Positions 41,492 to 50,504 of a stretch of DNA of 64,000 nt are shown one piece after another. Positions within the stretch are counted from its first letter, which is position 1. Every line of letters begins with the position of its first letter. The position numbers and the translations under genes were made by a program. The notes beneath the pieces were generated by a model. The model was not told the origin of the DNA. It saw only the letters and a list, made by a program, of their open reading frames with translations, and searched no databases. Source of the DNA: Streptomyces bauhiniae (lineage in GTDB: Bacteria > Actinomycetota > Actinomycetes > Streptomycetales > Streptomycetaceae); NCBI RefSeq assembly GCF_004784475.1, contig NZ_SRRT01000001.1, forward strand, positions 930,001 to 994,000. Reading direction: 5' to 3'.

Positions 41492-41507
41492 CGGGCGCGG
41501 GCGGCGG

Positions 41508-42128
41508 TCAGGGGGCGCGCCAGACGTTGTCGAACGCGTCCTCCTCGATCCGCCGCCGCTGCCGTACCGCCTCCAGTTCGGTCAGCGCGTCGCCGAGCGC
41601 GGCGAGGACGACCGCCACCCGGTCGTCCACCTTGTCGTCCTCGGCGTGCTCGGCCGGCTCCTCGTGCTCGGGCTCGTCGATGCCGAGGGCCGAGGCGAGG
41701 CCCGCCAGGAGCGGCTCGTGCCGGGCCCACCGGTCGGCCGCGTGCCGCCGGGCGTCGGAGTCGATCCGCTCCACCGACCGGTCCGCGCGCCGGAAGAGCT
41801 GCCGCAGACCGGAGCCCGACGGCTCGGTGTGCTCCAGCTCGTCGCGGTAGGCGGCGGAGAGCCCGTCCCCGCGCCGCCACAGCCAGTCCTCGGCGCTCTC
41901 GTACGGCTCGGTGCGGATCAGCGACGCGGCGGCCTTGTCCAGCATCGGGTCGCCGGTGAGCTGACCGGAGACGGGGACGATCACGTCGTCCCGCAGGGTG
42001 ACCACCTGGGCGGCGAGCAGGTCGAGCAGCTCCGCCGCGGCCAGCGCCAGCGACAGATCCCCCTGCTCCACGGGCCGGTCGGCGGGTACGTCCAGCGCGA
42101 CGAACAGCAGATCCTGCGGTGTGGTCAT
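41508..42128 (-). CDS. GPP34 (GOLPH3-like) protein
   Basis: A 206-aa protein with the GPP34 pattern: TTPQDLLFVALDVPADRP, then LALAAAELLDLLAAQVVTLRDDVIVPV, and an alpha-helical remainder. Eukaryotic GOLPH3 binds phosphoinositides; bacterial versions, abundant in Streptomyces, have no settled role. ATG 42128 is chosen because GGGGAG is 6 bases upstream; GTG 42146 is the alternative. It is convergent with cimA (16 bases apart). Charged Glu/Asp-rich linker near residue 165. Confidence 0.8.
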   Translation of the reverse strand: MTTPQDLLFVALDVPADRPVEQGDLSLALAAAELLDLLAAQVVTLRDDVIVPVSGQLTGDPMLDKAAASLIRTEPYESAEDWLWRRGDGLSAAYRDELEHTEPSGSGLRQLFRRADRSVERIDSDARRHAADRWARHEPLLAGLASALGIDEPEHEEPAEHAEDDKVDDRVAVVLAALGDALTELEAVRQRRRIEEDAFDNVWRAP

Positions 42129-42207
42129 CTCGGGCTCCCCGGTCACGGTCGGTACGGCGCGGGTACCACCATCACCCGCGCCGGAAACCCGGGACCGCCT
42201 GCCTCGG

Positions 42208-44076
42208 CTACCTCAGCGTCCACTTCTGGTTGGCCGCCCCGGTGCACGACCATATCTGGGCCCGCGCCCCGTTGGCCGAGGAGTTGTCCGTGACGTCCAG
42301 GCACTTGTCCGCCGCGGTGTTCACCACGTCCCCGGTGGCCGCGTTGTACGACCAGCGCTGGGCGCCGGTGCCGTTGCAGTCGTAGAGCTGGACCTTGGCG
42401 CCGTTCGCGGTCGACGCGGAGACCACGTCCAGGCACTTGCCGAGCGCCTTGACCGAGCCGTCGGCCGCGACCGTCCACTGCTGGGCGGTGCTGCCGTTGC
42501 AGTCGTAGAGCTGCACCGCCGTGCCGTTGGCGCTCGAACCGCCCGCCACATCCAGGCACTTGCCCGCGAGCCCGGCGAACGCACCGGTGCGGGAGCTGTC
42601 GCCGGACTGGCCGCCGGCCCAGGTGAAGGTGGCCGAGGTGCGCGCGGGCAGCGTGTAAGTGGCGTGCTGCCCACCCCAGTTGATCGTCACCTGCTTGGCC
42701 GAGCCGGCCCCGTTGTACGCGATCAGCGCCTTGCTGCCGTCCGGGTTGCGCCAGGCCACGTTGGGCACAGCCGAGGACGCCGTGGAGGCGATGCGCTGGG
42801 CGCCGGGGCGGACGAACTTGGTGAGGTGGCCCATGTCGTAGTACTCGACGGTGTAGTCCACGCTCCCGCTGCGGCCGTCGCCGTTGTGCACGGTGATCAG
42901 GCCGGTGCAGGTGCCGCAGCCGCCGTTGTGCGGGCCCATGTTCTGGTCCACCGCGAGGGACCACTTGGTCACCGACTTCGCCCAGTTGCGGGTGTAGTTG
43001 ATGATGTCGGAGAGGTCCTCGCGCTGCTGGTCGGCGATCCAGGTGCCGCCGGAGTGCTCGGTGGCGAAGGCGTCCAGCGCGGGGTACTGGTTGTGCACGG
43101 CCGTCTGCTTGGTGACGTCACCGCCGTAGCCGTGCCAGGCGATCCCGCCGAAGTTGGGGTGGCTGCGCACCGCCGCGTCGTCCACGGTCTGGGCGGCGTA
43201 GGAGTCGTAGGTGTCCCAGTTCCAGTCGTGCGCGAGGACCTTGGTGGAGAGCCCGGCCTGCTGGAGCTTGGGCAGCAGCTCGCTCTTGGTGAAGTAGGCG
43301 AGCCCACTGGCGTTCCAGCTCATCGACGGGTAGCCCGAGCAGCAGGTCGGCTCGTTCTGCGCGGTGACGTAGGAGACGGGCACGCCCTGGTCGCGGTAGC
43401 CCTGGAGGTACTTCACGAAGTACGAGGCGTAGGCGCCGTAGTCCTCCGCCTTCAGCCAGCCGCCGTTGAGGGAGCCGCTGTCCTTCATCCACGCCGGGGC
43501 CGTCCACGGGGACGCCATCACCGTGAGATCCGGGTTCAGTTGGCGGGCCTGCTTGGTGAGCGGGAGGACGTCCGCGAGGTCGTGGGCGAGGGAGAACTTG
43601 GCGAGCGAGGGGTCGGTCTGCCCGGCCGGCACGTCGTCGTAGGTGTAGCCGTTGCGGGCCAGGTCGGAGGCGCCCATCGGGTTGCGCAGGAAGGACAGGC
43701 CGATGCCGTCGGTGGGGGAGAACAGCTTGCGCATGGTGGCGTCGCGGGTCGCCTGGGACAGGGCGCCGCTGCTGTTCATCAGCCAGGCGGCGGTGTCGGT
43801 GAAGGAGGCCCCGCCACCGGTGAAGGTCTGGTAGCGGGTGTTCTCGTCCACCGTGATGTTCTCGCCGCCGCCTCCGGCACCGGCCGAGAAGGCGAACGGC
43901 GTCTGCGGCTCCAGGCCGCGTACGACATGCCGTCCGGCGGAGTCGTCGGTGGTGGTCAGCCAGGCCGTGACCGGCTCACCGGCCGCGTGCGCGGCGGGGG
44001 TGGCGAGCGTGGTGATCCCGGCCGTCGTCAGCAGCGCGGCCAGCAGCAGCCGGGCCGGACGCAGGGGTCGTCTCAT
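42208..44076 (-). CDS. secreted GH30 glycosidase with C-terminal ricin-type CBM13
   Basis: A 622-aa exported enzyme. It has a signal peptide (RPARLLLAALLTTAGITTLATPAAHA), a GH30 barrel plus beta-sandwich with acid/base Glu in VTAQNEPT (E242) and nucleophile Glu in FATEHSGG (E340). At the end come three QxW repeats, each beginning KCLDV, that form a CBM13 trefoil. GH30 members cleave beta-1,6-glucan, glucosylceramide or xylan; the start TFTGGGASFTDTAAWL and TWTAPAWMKDS-type loops suggest the beta-1,6-glucanase/glucosylceramidase side. It is divergent from the GH3 gene and probably co-regulated. Confidence 0.92.
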   Translation of the reverse strand: MRRPLRPARLLLAALLTTAGITTLATPAAHAAGEPVTAWLTTTDDSAGRHVVRGLEPQTPFAFSAGAGGGGENITVDENTRYQTFTGGGASFTDTAAWLMNSSGALSQATRDATMRKLFSPTDGIGLSFLRNPMGASDLARNGYTYDDVPAGQTDPSLAKFSLAHDLADVLPLTKQARQLNPDLTVMASPWTAPAWMKDSGSLNGGWLKAEDYGAYASYFVKYLQGYRDQGVPVSYVTAQNEPTCCSGYPSMSWNASGLAYFTKSELLPKLQQAGLSTKVLAHDWNWDTYDSYAAQTVDDAAVRSHPNFGGIAWHGYGGDVTKQTAVHNQYPALDAFATEHSGGTWIADQQREDLSDIINYTRNWAKSVTKWSLAVDQNMGPHNGGCGTCTGLITVHNGDGRSGSVDYTVEYYDMGHLTKFVRPGAQRIASTASSAVPNVAWRNPDGSKALIAYNGAGSAKQVTINWGGQHATYTLPARTSATFTWAGGQSGDSSRTGAFAGLAGKCLDVAGGSSANGTAVQLYDCNGSTAQQWTVAADGSVKALGKCLDVVSASTANGAKVQLYDCNGTGAQRWSYNAATGDVVNTAADKCLDVTDNSSANGARAQIWSCTGAANQKWTLR

Positions 44077-44255
44077 GGGGCGCCGCCCTTCGAGGTGGGG
44101 GACAGGGGCGTGCGAGCCGTGAGTAAATGACGGCTCCGGGGCCGCGTCAAGGGTTCGCGCATTCAGAAGGCGAACGCACAGCCCGGCTGGATCTTCATCG
44201 AGTTGACGGAGCGTCACGTCACGTACGGAGGGTTGACGGGGGTCAGGTGGCCCCA

Positions 44256-44308
44256 GTTCACTCAAGCCGTGAGCTAAGTCCTGAGTGAACGCTATGTCCT
44301 GAGTGAAC
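44256..44308. promoter_or_regulatory. three GAGTGAAC sites in the GH30-GH3 intergenic region
   Basis: GTTCACTC (44256-44263, inverted) is followed by two direct copies of GTCCTGAGTGAAC (44278-44290 and 44296-44308) spaced 18 bases apart. A shorter repeat AGCCGTGAG occurs at 44115 and near 44265. The layout suggests a regulator binding site controlling the divergent glycosidases; no regulator gene is adjacent. Confidence 0.5.
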
Positions 44309-44328
44309 CCAGAGCCGAGGGAAGGTCC

Positions 44329-47300
44329 ATGCGCAGAACCGCCCTGCTCGTCTCCACCGCTCTGCTGACCGCACTGCTCCCGCTGGCCGGAGGCATCGCC
44401 ACCGCCTCCGGCGCCGACGGTCCCGACCCGGCCCCCGTGCCGGTCGACCGCTTCGAGGGCGAGGTGCCCTTCGCCGCCCAGCCCGCCGAGGGCATCTTCA
44501 CCTGGGGCGGCGACAGCGACGACCCGCCCACCCTGGCGCTGACCGCCCGCCCGGACGCCCCCGAGGGCGCCAAGGTGCTGACCGGAAGCTACGACATCAG
44601 CGGCTACGGCGGCTTCACCCACGACTACGCCGCCACGGCCCCCGCCCACGACTGGTCCGCCCACCGGGGCGTGCGGCTGTGGTGGGAGGGACAGAACAGC
44701 GGCAAGAAGGTCACCTTCGAGATCAAGGACGGCGGTGCGCACGGCGAGGCGTCCGAGCTGTGGACGACCTCCTTCACCGACGACTTCACCGGCTGGAAGC
44801 GGATCGAGCTGCCGTTCTCCGCGTTCACCTATCGCACGGACTACCAGCCGGTCGGCGGCATCGACCACGTCCTCGGCCTCACCCAGATGTGGGGCTACGC
44901 GGTCACCCTGCCCACCGGCGTCAAGGGCCGCTTCGCCATGGACGGCGTCGAGCTGTACGGCGCCGCCGACCCGGCGCTGCGCGCCTCCGTCACCACCGAC
45001 GCGGCCGTCCGCCCGGTCAAGGAGGGCGGCACGGCGAGCGTCCGCGTCACCCTGGCCACCACCGACGCGAAGCCCGTCACCTCCCCGGTGACCGTCGCGT
45101 ACGCCACCGGCGAGGGCACCGCCCGCCCCGGCAAGGACTACACGCCCGCCCACGGCACCCTCACCTTCCCGGCCGGCACCCCCTCCGGGACCTCCCGGAC
45201 GGTGAAGGTGACCACCCTGAAGGACCGCACCGCCGAGTCCGCCGAGACCATCCCGCTGGGGCTCACCGTCACCGGCGCCAAGGCCCCGGCGGATAACCCG
45301 AAGATCGTCATCGACGCCCACGGACTGCCGTATCTGGACAGCAAGTTGCCGGTGCGCAAGCGGGTCGCCGACCTGCTCGGGCGGATGTCGCTCGCGGAGA
45401 AGGCCGGGCAGATGACCCAGGCCGAGCGCGGCGCCGTCTCCGACCAGAACGACATCGCCGCCTACGACCTGGGCTCCCTGCTCTCCGGCGGCGGCTCCAC
45501 GCCCACCCCGAACACCCCGGCCGCGTGGGCGAAGATGATCGACGGCTTCCAACTGCGCGCCCAGGCCACCCGCTTCCAGATCCCGCTGATCTACGGCGTC
45601 GACGCGGTCCACGGCCACAACAACCTCACCGGCGCCACCGTCCTGCCGCACAACATCGGCATCGGCGCCACCCGCGACCCCGAACTCGCCCGGCGCACCG
45701 GGGCGGTGACCGCCTCCGAGGTCCGCGCCACCGGCATCCCGTGGGACTTCGCGCCCTGCCTCTGCGTCAGCCGCGACGAACGCTGGGGCCGCTCCTACGA
45801 GTCCTTCGGTGAGGACCCGGCGCTGGTGAAGTCGATGGAGACGGTGATCCAGGGCCTCCAGGGCCGCGCCGACGGCCGCGATCTCGCCCGCGCCGACAAG
45901 GTGCTGGCCACCGCCAAGCACTTCGTCGCCGACGGCGGCACCGCCTACGGCTCCTCCACCACCGGCACCTACACCGTCGACCAGGGCGTCTCCACCCTCA
46001 CCCGGCAGCAACTGGAGGCCGTCCACCTCGCGCCGTACCAGGACGCGGTGGACCGGGGGGTGGGCACCGTGATGCCCTCGTACTCCTCGCTCGACGTGAT
46101 CGGCGACGGACGCGGCCCGGTCAAGATGCACGCCCGCGCCGACATGATCAACGGCGTGCTCAAGGGGCGGATGGGCTTCGACGGGTTCGTCATCAGCGAC
46201 TGGAACGCCGTGGACCAGCTCCCCGGCGACTACGCGACCCAGGTCCGCACCTCGGTCAACGCGGGCGTCGACATGATGATGGTCCCCTACACCTACAAGG
46301 AGTTCAGCGCGGCCCTGACCGCCGAGGTGAAGGCGGGCCGGGTCAGTGAGCGGCGGATCGACGACGCCGTCTCCCGCATCCTCACCCAGAAGTTCCGCCT
46401 CGGCCTCTTCGAGCACCCCTACGCCGACACCTCCGGTGCCGCCGCCATCGGCTCCCCGGCCCACCGGGCCGTCGCCCGCGAGGCGGTCGCCAAGTCGCAG
46501 GTGCTCCTGAAGAACGACGGCGGCCTGCTGCCGCTCCGCAAGAGCCAGAAGGTGTACGTCGCCGGGTCCAACGCCGACGACATCGGCAACCAGTCCGGTG
46601 GCTGGACCATCACCTGGCAGGGCTCCTCCGGCGACATCACGAAGGGCACCACCATCCTCGCCGGCATCCGCGAGGCGGGCGGGAAGGTCACCTACTCCAA
46701 GGACGCCTCCGCGCCGATGGCCGGGAACGACGTGGGCGTGGTCGTCGTGGGGGAGACCCCCTACGCCGAGGGCGTCGGAGATGTGGGCAACGGCCATGAG
46801 CTGACCCTGTCCGCCACCGACCGGGCCACCGTGGACAAGGTGTGCGGCGCCATGAAGTGCGTGGTGCTCACCGTCTCCGGCCGCCCGCTGCTGATCGGGG
46901 ACCGGCTCGGGAAGATCGACGCCCTGGTGGCGTCCTGGCTGCCCGGCACCGAGGGCGCCGGCGTGGCCGACGTGCTCTACGGCAAGCGGCCCTTCACCGG
47001 TCAGCTCCCGGTCACCTGGCCGCGCAGCGAGGCCCAGTTGCCGATCAACGTGGGCGACAAGGCGTACGACCCGCAGTACCCCTACGGGTGGGGCCTGACC
47101 ACACAGGTCGCGGCCAAGGACAGTGCGCTGACCACCCTCGGCAAGGCGGCCGCGACCGCCGAGCGCCGGCACGACGACCGCCGGGGGCGCGAGCTGGTGA
47201 ACCAGGCCCGGCTGATCGTCCAGCACAAGGTGGGCCAGCACATCACGGCGGCCGTGTCCAAGCCCTTCGCCGAGGCCGACCACGCACTGCTGACCGGACG

Positions 47301-47352
47301 GTACGGACAGGCACTGATCAAGCTGCTCCAGGCGTACCGGGCGGCCCGCTGA
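44329..47352 (+). CDS. secreted GH3 beta-glucosidase with CBM-like and Calx-beta domains
   Basis: A 1007-aa exported enzyme. After the signal peptide (LVSTALLTALLPLAGGIATASG) comes a beta-sandwich carbohydrate-binding-like domain (about 30-220), a Calx-beta domain (about 225-325, EGGTASVRVTLATTD...YATGEGTARPGKDYTPAHGTLTF), the GH3 barrel with nucleophile Asp in FVISDWNAV (D624), the GH3 C-terminal domain, and a charged helical tail (about 920-1007). GH3 enzymes release glucose from oligosaccharides, so it may finish what the GH30 enzyme cuts. The tail after the FnIII position is not typical. Confidence 0.93.
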   Translation: MRRTALLVSTALLTALLPLAGGIATASGADGPDPAPVPVDRFEGEVPFAAQPAEGIFTWGGDSDDPPTLALTARPDAPEGAKVLTGSYDISGYGGFTHDYAATAPAHDWSAHRGVRLWWEGQNSGKKVTFEIKDGGAHGEASELWTTSFTDDFTGWKRIELPFSAFTYRTDYQPVGGIDHVLGLTQMWGYAVTLPTGVKGRFAMDGVELYGAADPALRASVTTDAAVRPVKEGGTASVRVTLATTDAKPVTSPVTVAYATGEGTARPGKDYTPAHGTLTFPAGTPSGTSRTVKVTTLKDRTAESAETIPLGLTVTGAKAPADNPKIVIDAHGLPYLDSKLPVRKRVADLLGRMSLAEKAGQMTQAERGAVSDQNDIAAYDLGSLLSGGGSTPTPNTPAAWAKMIDGFQLRAQATRFQIPLIYGVDAVHGHNNLTGATVLPHNIGIGATRDPELARRTGAVTASEVRATGIPWDFAPCLCVSRDERWGRSYESFGEDPALVKSMETVIQGLQGRADGRDLARADKVLATAKHFVADGGTAYGSSTTGTYTVDQGVSTLTRQQLEAVHLAPYQDAVDRGVGTVMPSYSSLDVIGDGRGPVKMHARADMINGVLKGRMGFDGFVISDWNAVDQLPGDYATQVRTSVNAGVDMMMVPYTYKEFSAALTAEVKAGRVSERRIDDAVSRILTQKFRLGLFEHPYADTSGAAAIGSPAHRAVAREAVAKSQVLLKNDGGLLPLRKSQKVYVAGSNADDIGNQSGGWTITWQGSSGDITKGTTILAGIREAGGKVTYSKDASAPMAGNDVGVVVVGETPYAEGVGDVGNGHELTLSATDRATVDKVCGAMKCVVLTVSGRPLLIGDRLGKIDALVASWLPGTEGAGVADVLYGKRPFTGQLPVTWPRSEAQLPINVGDKAYDPQYPYGWGLTTQVAAKDSALTTLGKAAATAERRHDDRRGRELVNQARLIVQHKVGQHITAAVSKPFAEADHALLTGRYGQALIKLLQAYRAAR

Positions 47353-47399
47353 CCAGCATCGTAGGTCCGCACACCTGACCGAACGGGGGAGGCTTCGGG

Positions 47400-47405
47400 T
47401 AGCGT
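47400..47405 (+). promoter_or_regulatory. -10 box, leaderless promoter
   Basis: TAGCGT ends 7 bases before ATG 47413. Confidence 0.45.
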
Positions 47406-47412
47406 CGGAAGC

Positions 47413-48789
47413 ATGAAGGCCGTGCTCCCGACCCGCGCCCGAAGCCTCCCCGCACTCCTCCTCGCGGCGCTGGCGCTGGCCCTGGTGCCCCTGTTCGTGT
47501 TCGCACCCGGTGCCAGTGCCGCCACCAGCGCCTCCACCATCGGCCAGGCCCTGCGCAAGAGCCCGGTCTACGTCGACCCGGCCGCCTCCGGACAGCTCTC
47601 CCGCGCCGACGCCGACGCCCTCGCCAAGAAGATCAAGGACGCCGGCAAACCGGTGTTCGTCGTGGTCCTCCCCGCCGATTACCCGACCAAGACCGTCCTG
47701 AGCGACGTCCGTGCGGCCACCGGCATCACCGGTCTGTACGGCATCCGCGTCGGCGACCGCTTCGCCGCCGGCGCCGACCCCTCGGTCATCTCCGCCACCG
47801 CCCGCCAGAACCTGGTCTCCAGCGTGCAGGGCGAGGGCGCCAAGGCCCAGCTCACCGACTTCACCGACCGCGCACTGGACACCGTGCGCGGCCACGCCCC
47901 CTCCACCTGGGGCTCCTCCGACAACGGCGGCGGGGTCTCCACCACCGCGCTGATCGTCGCCGGGGCGGTCGTGGTGGCGGGCGGCGCCGGGGTCTACACC
48001 CTCAGCCGCCGCAACCGGCGCCGCCGCGAGGCGGAGCAGCAGGCGGCGCTGGAGCGGCTGCGGGTCGTCGTGGACGAGGACATCACCGCCTTCGGCGAGG
48101 AACTCGACCGCCTCGACTTCCAGCCCGGCGAGCCCGGCGCCGACGACGCGATGCGCACCGACTACGAGAACGCGCTCAACGCCTACGACGACGCCAAGCG
48201 CCGCATGGGCGAGGCCCGGAAGCCGGAGGACGTGCGCGGGGTCACCGAGGCGCTGGAGGACGGCCGGTACTCCCTGGCCGTGCTCGCCGCCCGGCGCGAG
48301 AAGCGCCCGCTGCCCGACCGGCGCCCGCCCTGCTTCTTCGACCCCCGGCACGGCCCCTCCGTCACCGACGCCGCCTGGACCCCGGCCGGCGGCAGCACCC
48401 GTGAGGTGCCGGTGTGCGCGGCCGACGCCACCCGGCTCGCCGACGGCCGCGAACCGGCCGCCCGCGAGGTGGAGACCGAGTACGGCCGCCGCCCCTACTG
48501 GGACGCGGGTCCCGCCTACGGCCCCTGGGCGGGCGGCTACTTCGGCGGCGGCCTGCTGCCCGGCCTGCTCGCCGGCACCCTGCTCGGCGGCATGATGGCC
48601 ACCCCGTCCTACGCGGCCGACTTCGGCGGTGGGTACGGCGACTTCGGGGACCTGGGCGGTTTCCAGGGCGGCGACATGTCCGGCACCGACTTCGACCCCG
48701 GCGGGTTCAGCGACGGCTTCGGCGGCGGGGACTTCGGCGGGGGCGGCGACTTCGGGGGCGGCGGGGACTTCGGCGGCGGAGGCTTCTGA
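47413..48789 (+). CDS. exported single-pass membrane protein with Gly-rich tail
   Basis: A 458-aa protein. Signal peptide (LPALLLAALALALVPLFVFAPGASA), an extracytoplasmic domain (about 40-180) that resembles TPM-type domains (VYVDPAASGQLSRADADALAKKI, VFVVVLPADYP), one transmembrane helix (STTALIVAGAVVVAGGAGVYTL) followed by basic residues, a helical cytoplasmic part, a second hydrophobic stretch, and a tail of repeated GDFGGG units ending GGGGF. Homologues are frequent in Streptomyces; function unknown. Confidence 0.7.
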   Translation: MKAVLPTRARSLPALLLAALALALVPLFVFAPGASAATSASTIGQALRKSPVYVDPAASGQLSRADADALAKKIKDAGKPVFVVVLPADYPTKTVLSDVRAATGITGLYGIRVGDRFAAGADPSVISATARQNLVSSVQGEGAKAQLTDFTDRALDTVRGHAPSTWGSSDNGGGVSTTALIVAGAVVVAGGAGVYTLSRRNRRRREAEQQAALERLRVVVDEDITAFGEELDRLDFQPGEPGADDAMRTDYENALNAYDDAKRRMGEARKPEDVRGVTEALEDGRYSLAVLAARREKRPLPDRRPPCFFDPRHGPSVTDAAWTPAGGSTREVPVCAADATRLADGREPAAREVETEYGRRPYWDAGPAYGPWAGGYFGGGLLPGLLAGTLLGGMMATPSYAADFGGGYGDFGDLGGFQGGDMSGTDFDPGGFSDGFGGGDFGGGGDFGGGGDFGGGGF

Positions 48790-48812
48790 GGCCCTGGACT
48801 TCTTGTACGCGT

Positions 48813-48853
48813 GAGCGCCCCGTCCCCTCCGGTAAGGGAGGAGCGGGGCGCTC
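48813..48853. terminator. bidirectional terminator
   Basis: GAGCGCCCCG pairs with CGGGGCGCTC, with an inner CCCTCC/GGGAGG helix, between convergent genes. Confidence 0.85.
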
Positions 48854-48882
48854 GTGCGTGGTCCGGCCGGACCGCCGTGGGC

Positions 48883-49491
48883 TCACGCGTTCTTGATGGC
48901 CGACACGTCGAAGTTGAGCTTGATCTTGTCGGAGATCAGCACGCCGCCCGTCTCCAGGGCCGCGTTCCAGGTCAGGCCCCACTCCGAGCGCAGCAGCTCG
49001 GCCTTGCCCTCGAAGCCGACGCGCTGGTTGCCGAACGGGTCGGTGGCGGCGCCGTTGAACTCCAGGTCGATGGTGATGGGCCGGGTCACGCCGAGGATGG
49101 AGAGGTCGCCGGTGATGCGGTAGTCGTCGCCGCCGAGGGACTCCGCGCCCGTGGAGCGGAAGGTCATCGTCGGGAACTCGTCCGTCTTGAAGAAGTCGGC
49201 GGACTTCAGGTGGGTGTCGCGGTCGGCGTTGCCGGTGTCGATGCTGTCCATCACCACGTCCAGCGTCGCCGTGGACTTGGCCGGGTCGTCGCCGTCCAGG
49301 TGCAGCGCGCCGGTGAACTCGGTGAAGCTGCCCTTGACGTTGGTGACCATGGCGTGCCGCGCGGTGAAGCCGATCGAGGTGTGCGCGGGGTCGATGGTGT
49401 AGTCGCCGGTCAGCGCGGCGAGGCCGGTGCCCGCGGCGGCGGGGGCGGCGGTGGTCTCGGGGGTGCTGTCCTTGCGGCCGAAGATACCCAT
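48883..49491 (-). CDS. YceI family protein
   Basis: A 202-aa lipocalin-like protein that binds a polyisoprenoid in characterised homologues. It shows GDYTIDPAHTSIGFTARHAMVTNVKGSF and GVTRPITIDLEFNG. There is no signal peptide; the N-terminus has a short Thr/Ala-rich stretch, so it should be cytoplasmic. AAGGAG precedes ATG 49491. Upstream, GTTTAAC and GTTCAAC stand side by side (49525-49538), a possible operator. Confidence 0.92.
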   Translation of the reverse strand: MGIFGRKDSTPETTAAPAAAGTGLAALTGDYTIDPAHTSIGFTARHAMVTNVKGSFTEFTGALHLDGDDPAKSTATLDVVMDSIDTGNADRDTHLKSADFFKTDEFPTMTFRSTGAESLGGDDYRITGDLSILGVTRPITIDLEFNGAATDPFGNQRVGFEGKAELLRSEWGLTWNAALETGGVLISDKIKLNFDVSAIKNA

Positions 49492-49524
49492 GGTGTGCTC
49501 CTTGAGAGAGTTGCGGGGGAGTCT

Positions 49525-49538
49525 GTTTAACGTTCAAC
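49525..49538. promoter_or_regulatory. GTTYAAC tandem, possible YceI operator
   Basis: Two adjacent GTTYAAC units 34 bases before the YceI start also form an imperfect palindrome around AACGTT. The regulator is unknown. Confidence 0.3.
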
Positions 49539-49728
49539 GAACCCGACGTCTGCCACCGTAGACCCATTCAGTTCGGTTTTCAACATCATCCGGTACGTGT
49601 TTCCACTCTTGCGCAGAGTTACCGCCGACGCCCTCTGGCGGACGCGCGTAGAACTCGGGCACCATCTGTCTGCACCACCTGCACAGCCGCCCCAAAGCAA
49701 GCACGGCCAACCGCAGGAAGGGTCATTC

Positions 49729-50226
49729 ATGAAGGTCCGCTCCGTCCTTACCGCGCTCGCCCTCGTCGTCGCCCCGGGCGTCGCCGTGGTCGGCACCGCA
49801 TCCGACGCCTTCGCCGTCACCAAGATCAGCCACGCCACCGCCACCCAGATGTTCCGCGACGTCGGCATCACCTGGTCGTCCTCCGGCGGCTGCTCCAACC
49901 GCCAGAACTCCACGTGTACGTCGTTCGACCAGCTCAACCTCGCCACCGCCCAGGGCGCCCAGACCCTGAAGCGGGCCACCGGCTGCGCACTCAACATCAC
50001 CGGCGGCACCGAGGTCGGCCACGCGTCCGGCACCTACTCGCACTACAACGGCTACAAGCTCGACTACGGCAAGAACACCTGCGTGACCTCGTACATCAAG
50101 AACACCTTCAGCTACATCGGGCTGCGCGGGGACGGCGCACCGCAGTATCAGTCCGGGTCGGGCAACATCTACGCCGACGAGGGCAACCACTGGGACGTCC
50201 TGTACTACAACTGCGGCGGCTGCTGA
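49729..50226 (+). CDS. small secreted protein, putative M15-like zinc peptidase
   Basis: A 165-aa protein with a signal peptide ending near AFA (residue 29) and six cysteines in the mature part (55, 63, 86, 118, 162, 165), probably disulfide-linked. TYSHYNGYKLDY gives H105 and D112 in an SHxxGxxxD arrangement, and ADEGNHWDV gives E151 and H154. This resembles the Zn ligands and catalytic Glu of M15/DD-peptidase folds, which cut peptidoglycan stem peptides. AGGAAGGG precedes ATG 49729. The family call is my inference from motifs. Confidence 0.55.
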   Translation: MKVRSVLTALALVVAPGVAVVGTASDAFAVTKISHATATQMFRDVGITWSSSGGCSNRQNSTCTSFDQLNLATAQGAQTLKRATGCALNITGGTEVGHASGTYSHYNGYKLDYGKNTCVTSYIKNTFSYIGLRGDGAPQYQSGSGNIYADEGNHWDVLYYNCGGC

Positions 50227-50237
50227 GCCGACGCGCA

Positions 50238-50286
50238 CCGGACGGCGGAAGGTAGGGTTGCCAACACCCCCCGTTCCGCCGTCCGG
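50238..50286 (+). terminator. terminator of the small secreted protein
   Basis: CCGGACGGCGGAA pairs perfectly with TTCCGCCGTCCGG, with a 23-base loop. Confidence 0.75.
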
Positions 50287-50353
50287 GTGTCCCCGTGTCA
50301 CTCCGGGGATGGCATGTCCCACCCAGGAATCCAGGGGTCTGTGACACCCCCCA

Positions 50354-50374
50354 CTTTGTGGCAGCCCTACAAAG
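50354..50374. promoter_or_regulatory. CTTTGT-N9-ACAAAG palindrome upstream of carboxylase
   Basis: A 21-base site with perfect 6-bp arms lies 130 bases before the acyl-CoA carboxylase start. It has the size of a repressor site. The regulator is unknown. Confidence 0.4.
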
Positions 50375-50492
50375 GCAGCGCCCTCTGAGCAGTCGGAACG
50401 CCTGCATCACGGCCCGGTTCTGTTCGGTCGTACCAGGAAAACGCTCCGGAGACTGTACGGAGTCGACGGCCTGGTTTTCGCGTGGTCCTTCG

Positions 50493-50498
50493 TATGGT
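50493..50498 (+). promoter_or_regulatory. -10 box, leaderless promoter of carboxylase
   Basis: TATGGT ends 6 bases before ATG 50505, which has no Shine-Dalgarno. Confidence 0.45.
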
Positions 50499-50504
50499 CA
50501 CTAC

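Noticed and set aside
42208..48351. A single minus-strand open frame of about 2000 codons
   Set aside because: Only the part from 44076 down is a gene (GH30). The rest is antisense to the GH3 and Gly-rich protein genes and is low-complexity, an effect of high GC.
47413..48789. Calling the Gly-rich tail protein a cell-surface collagen-like or structural protein
   Set aside because: The Gly-rich repeats lie after the transmembrane helix and the basic stop-transfer residues, so they are more likely cytoplasmic. Composition alone is not evidence of function.
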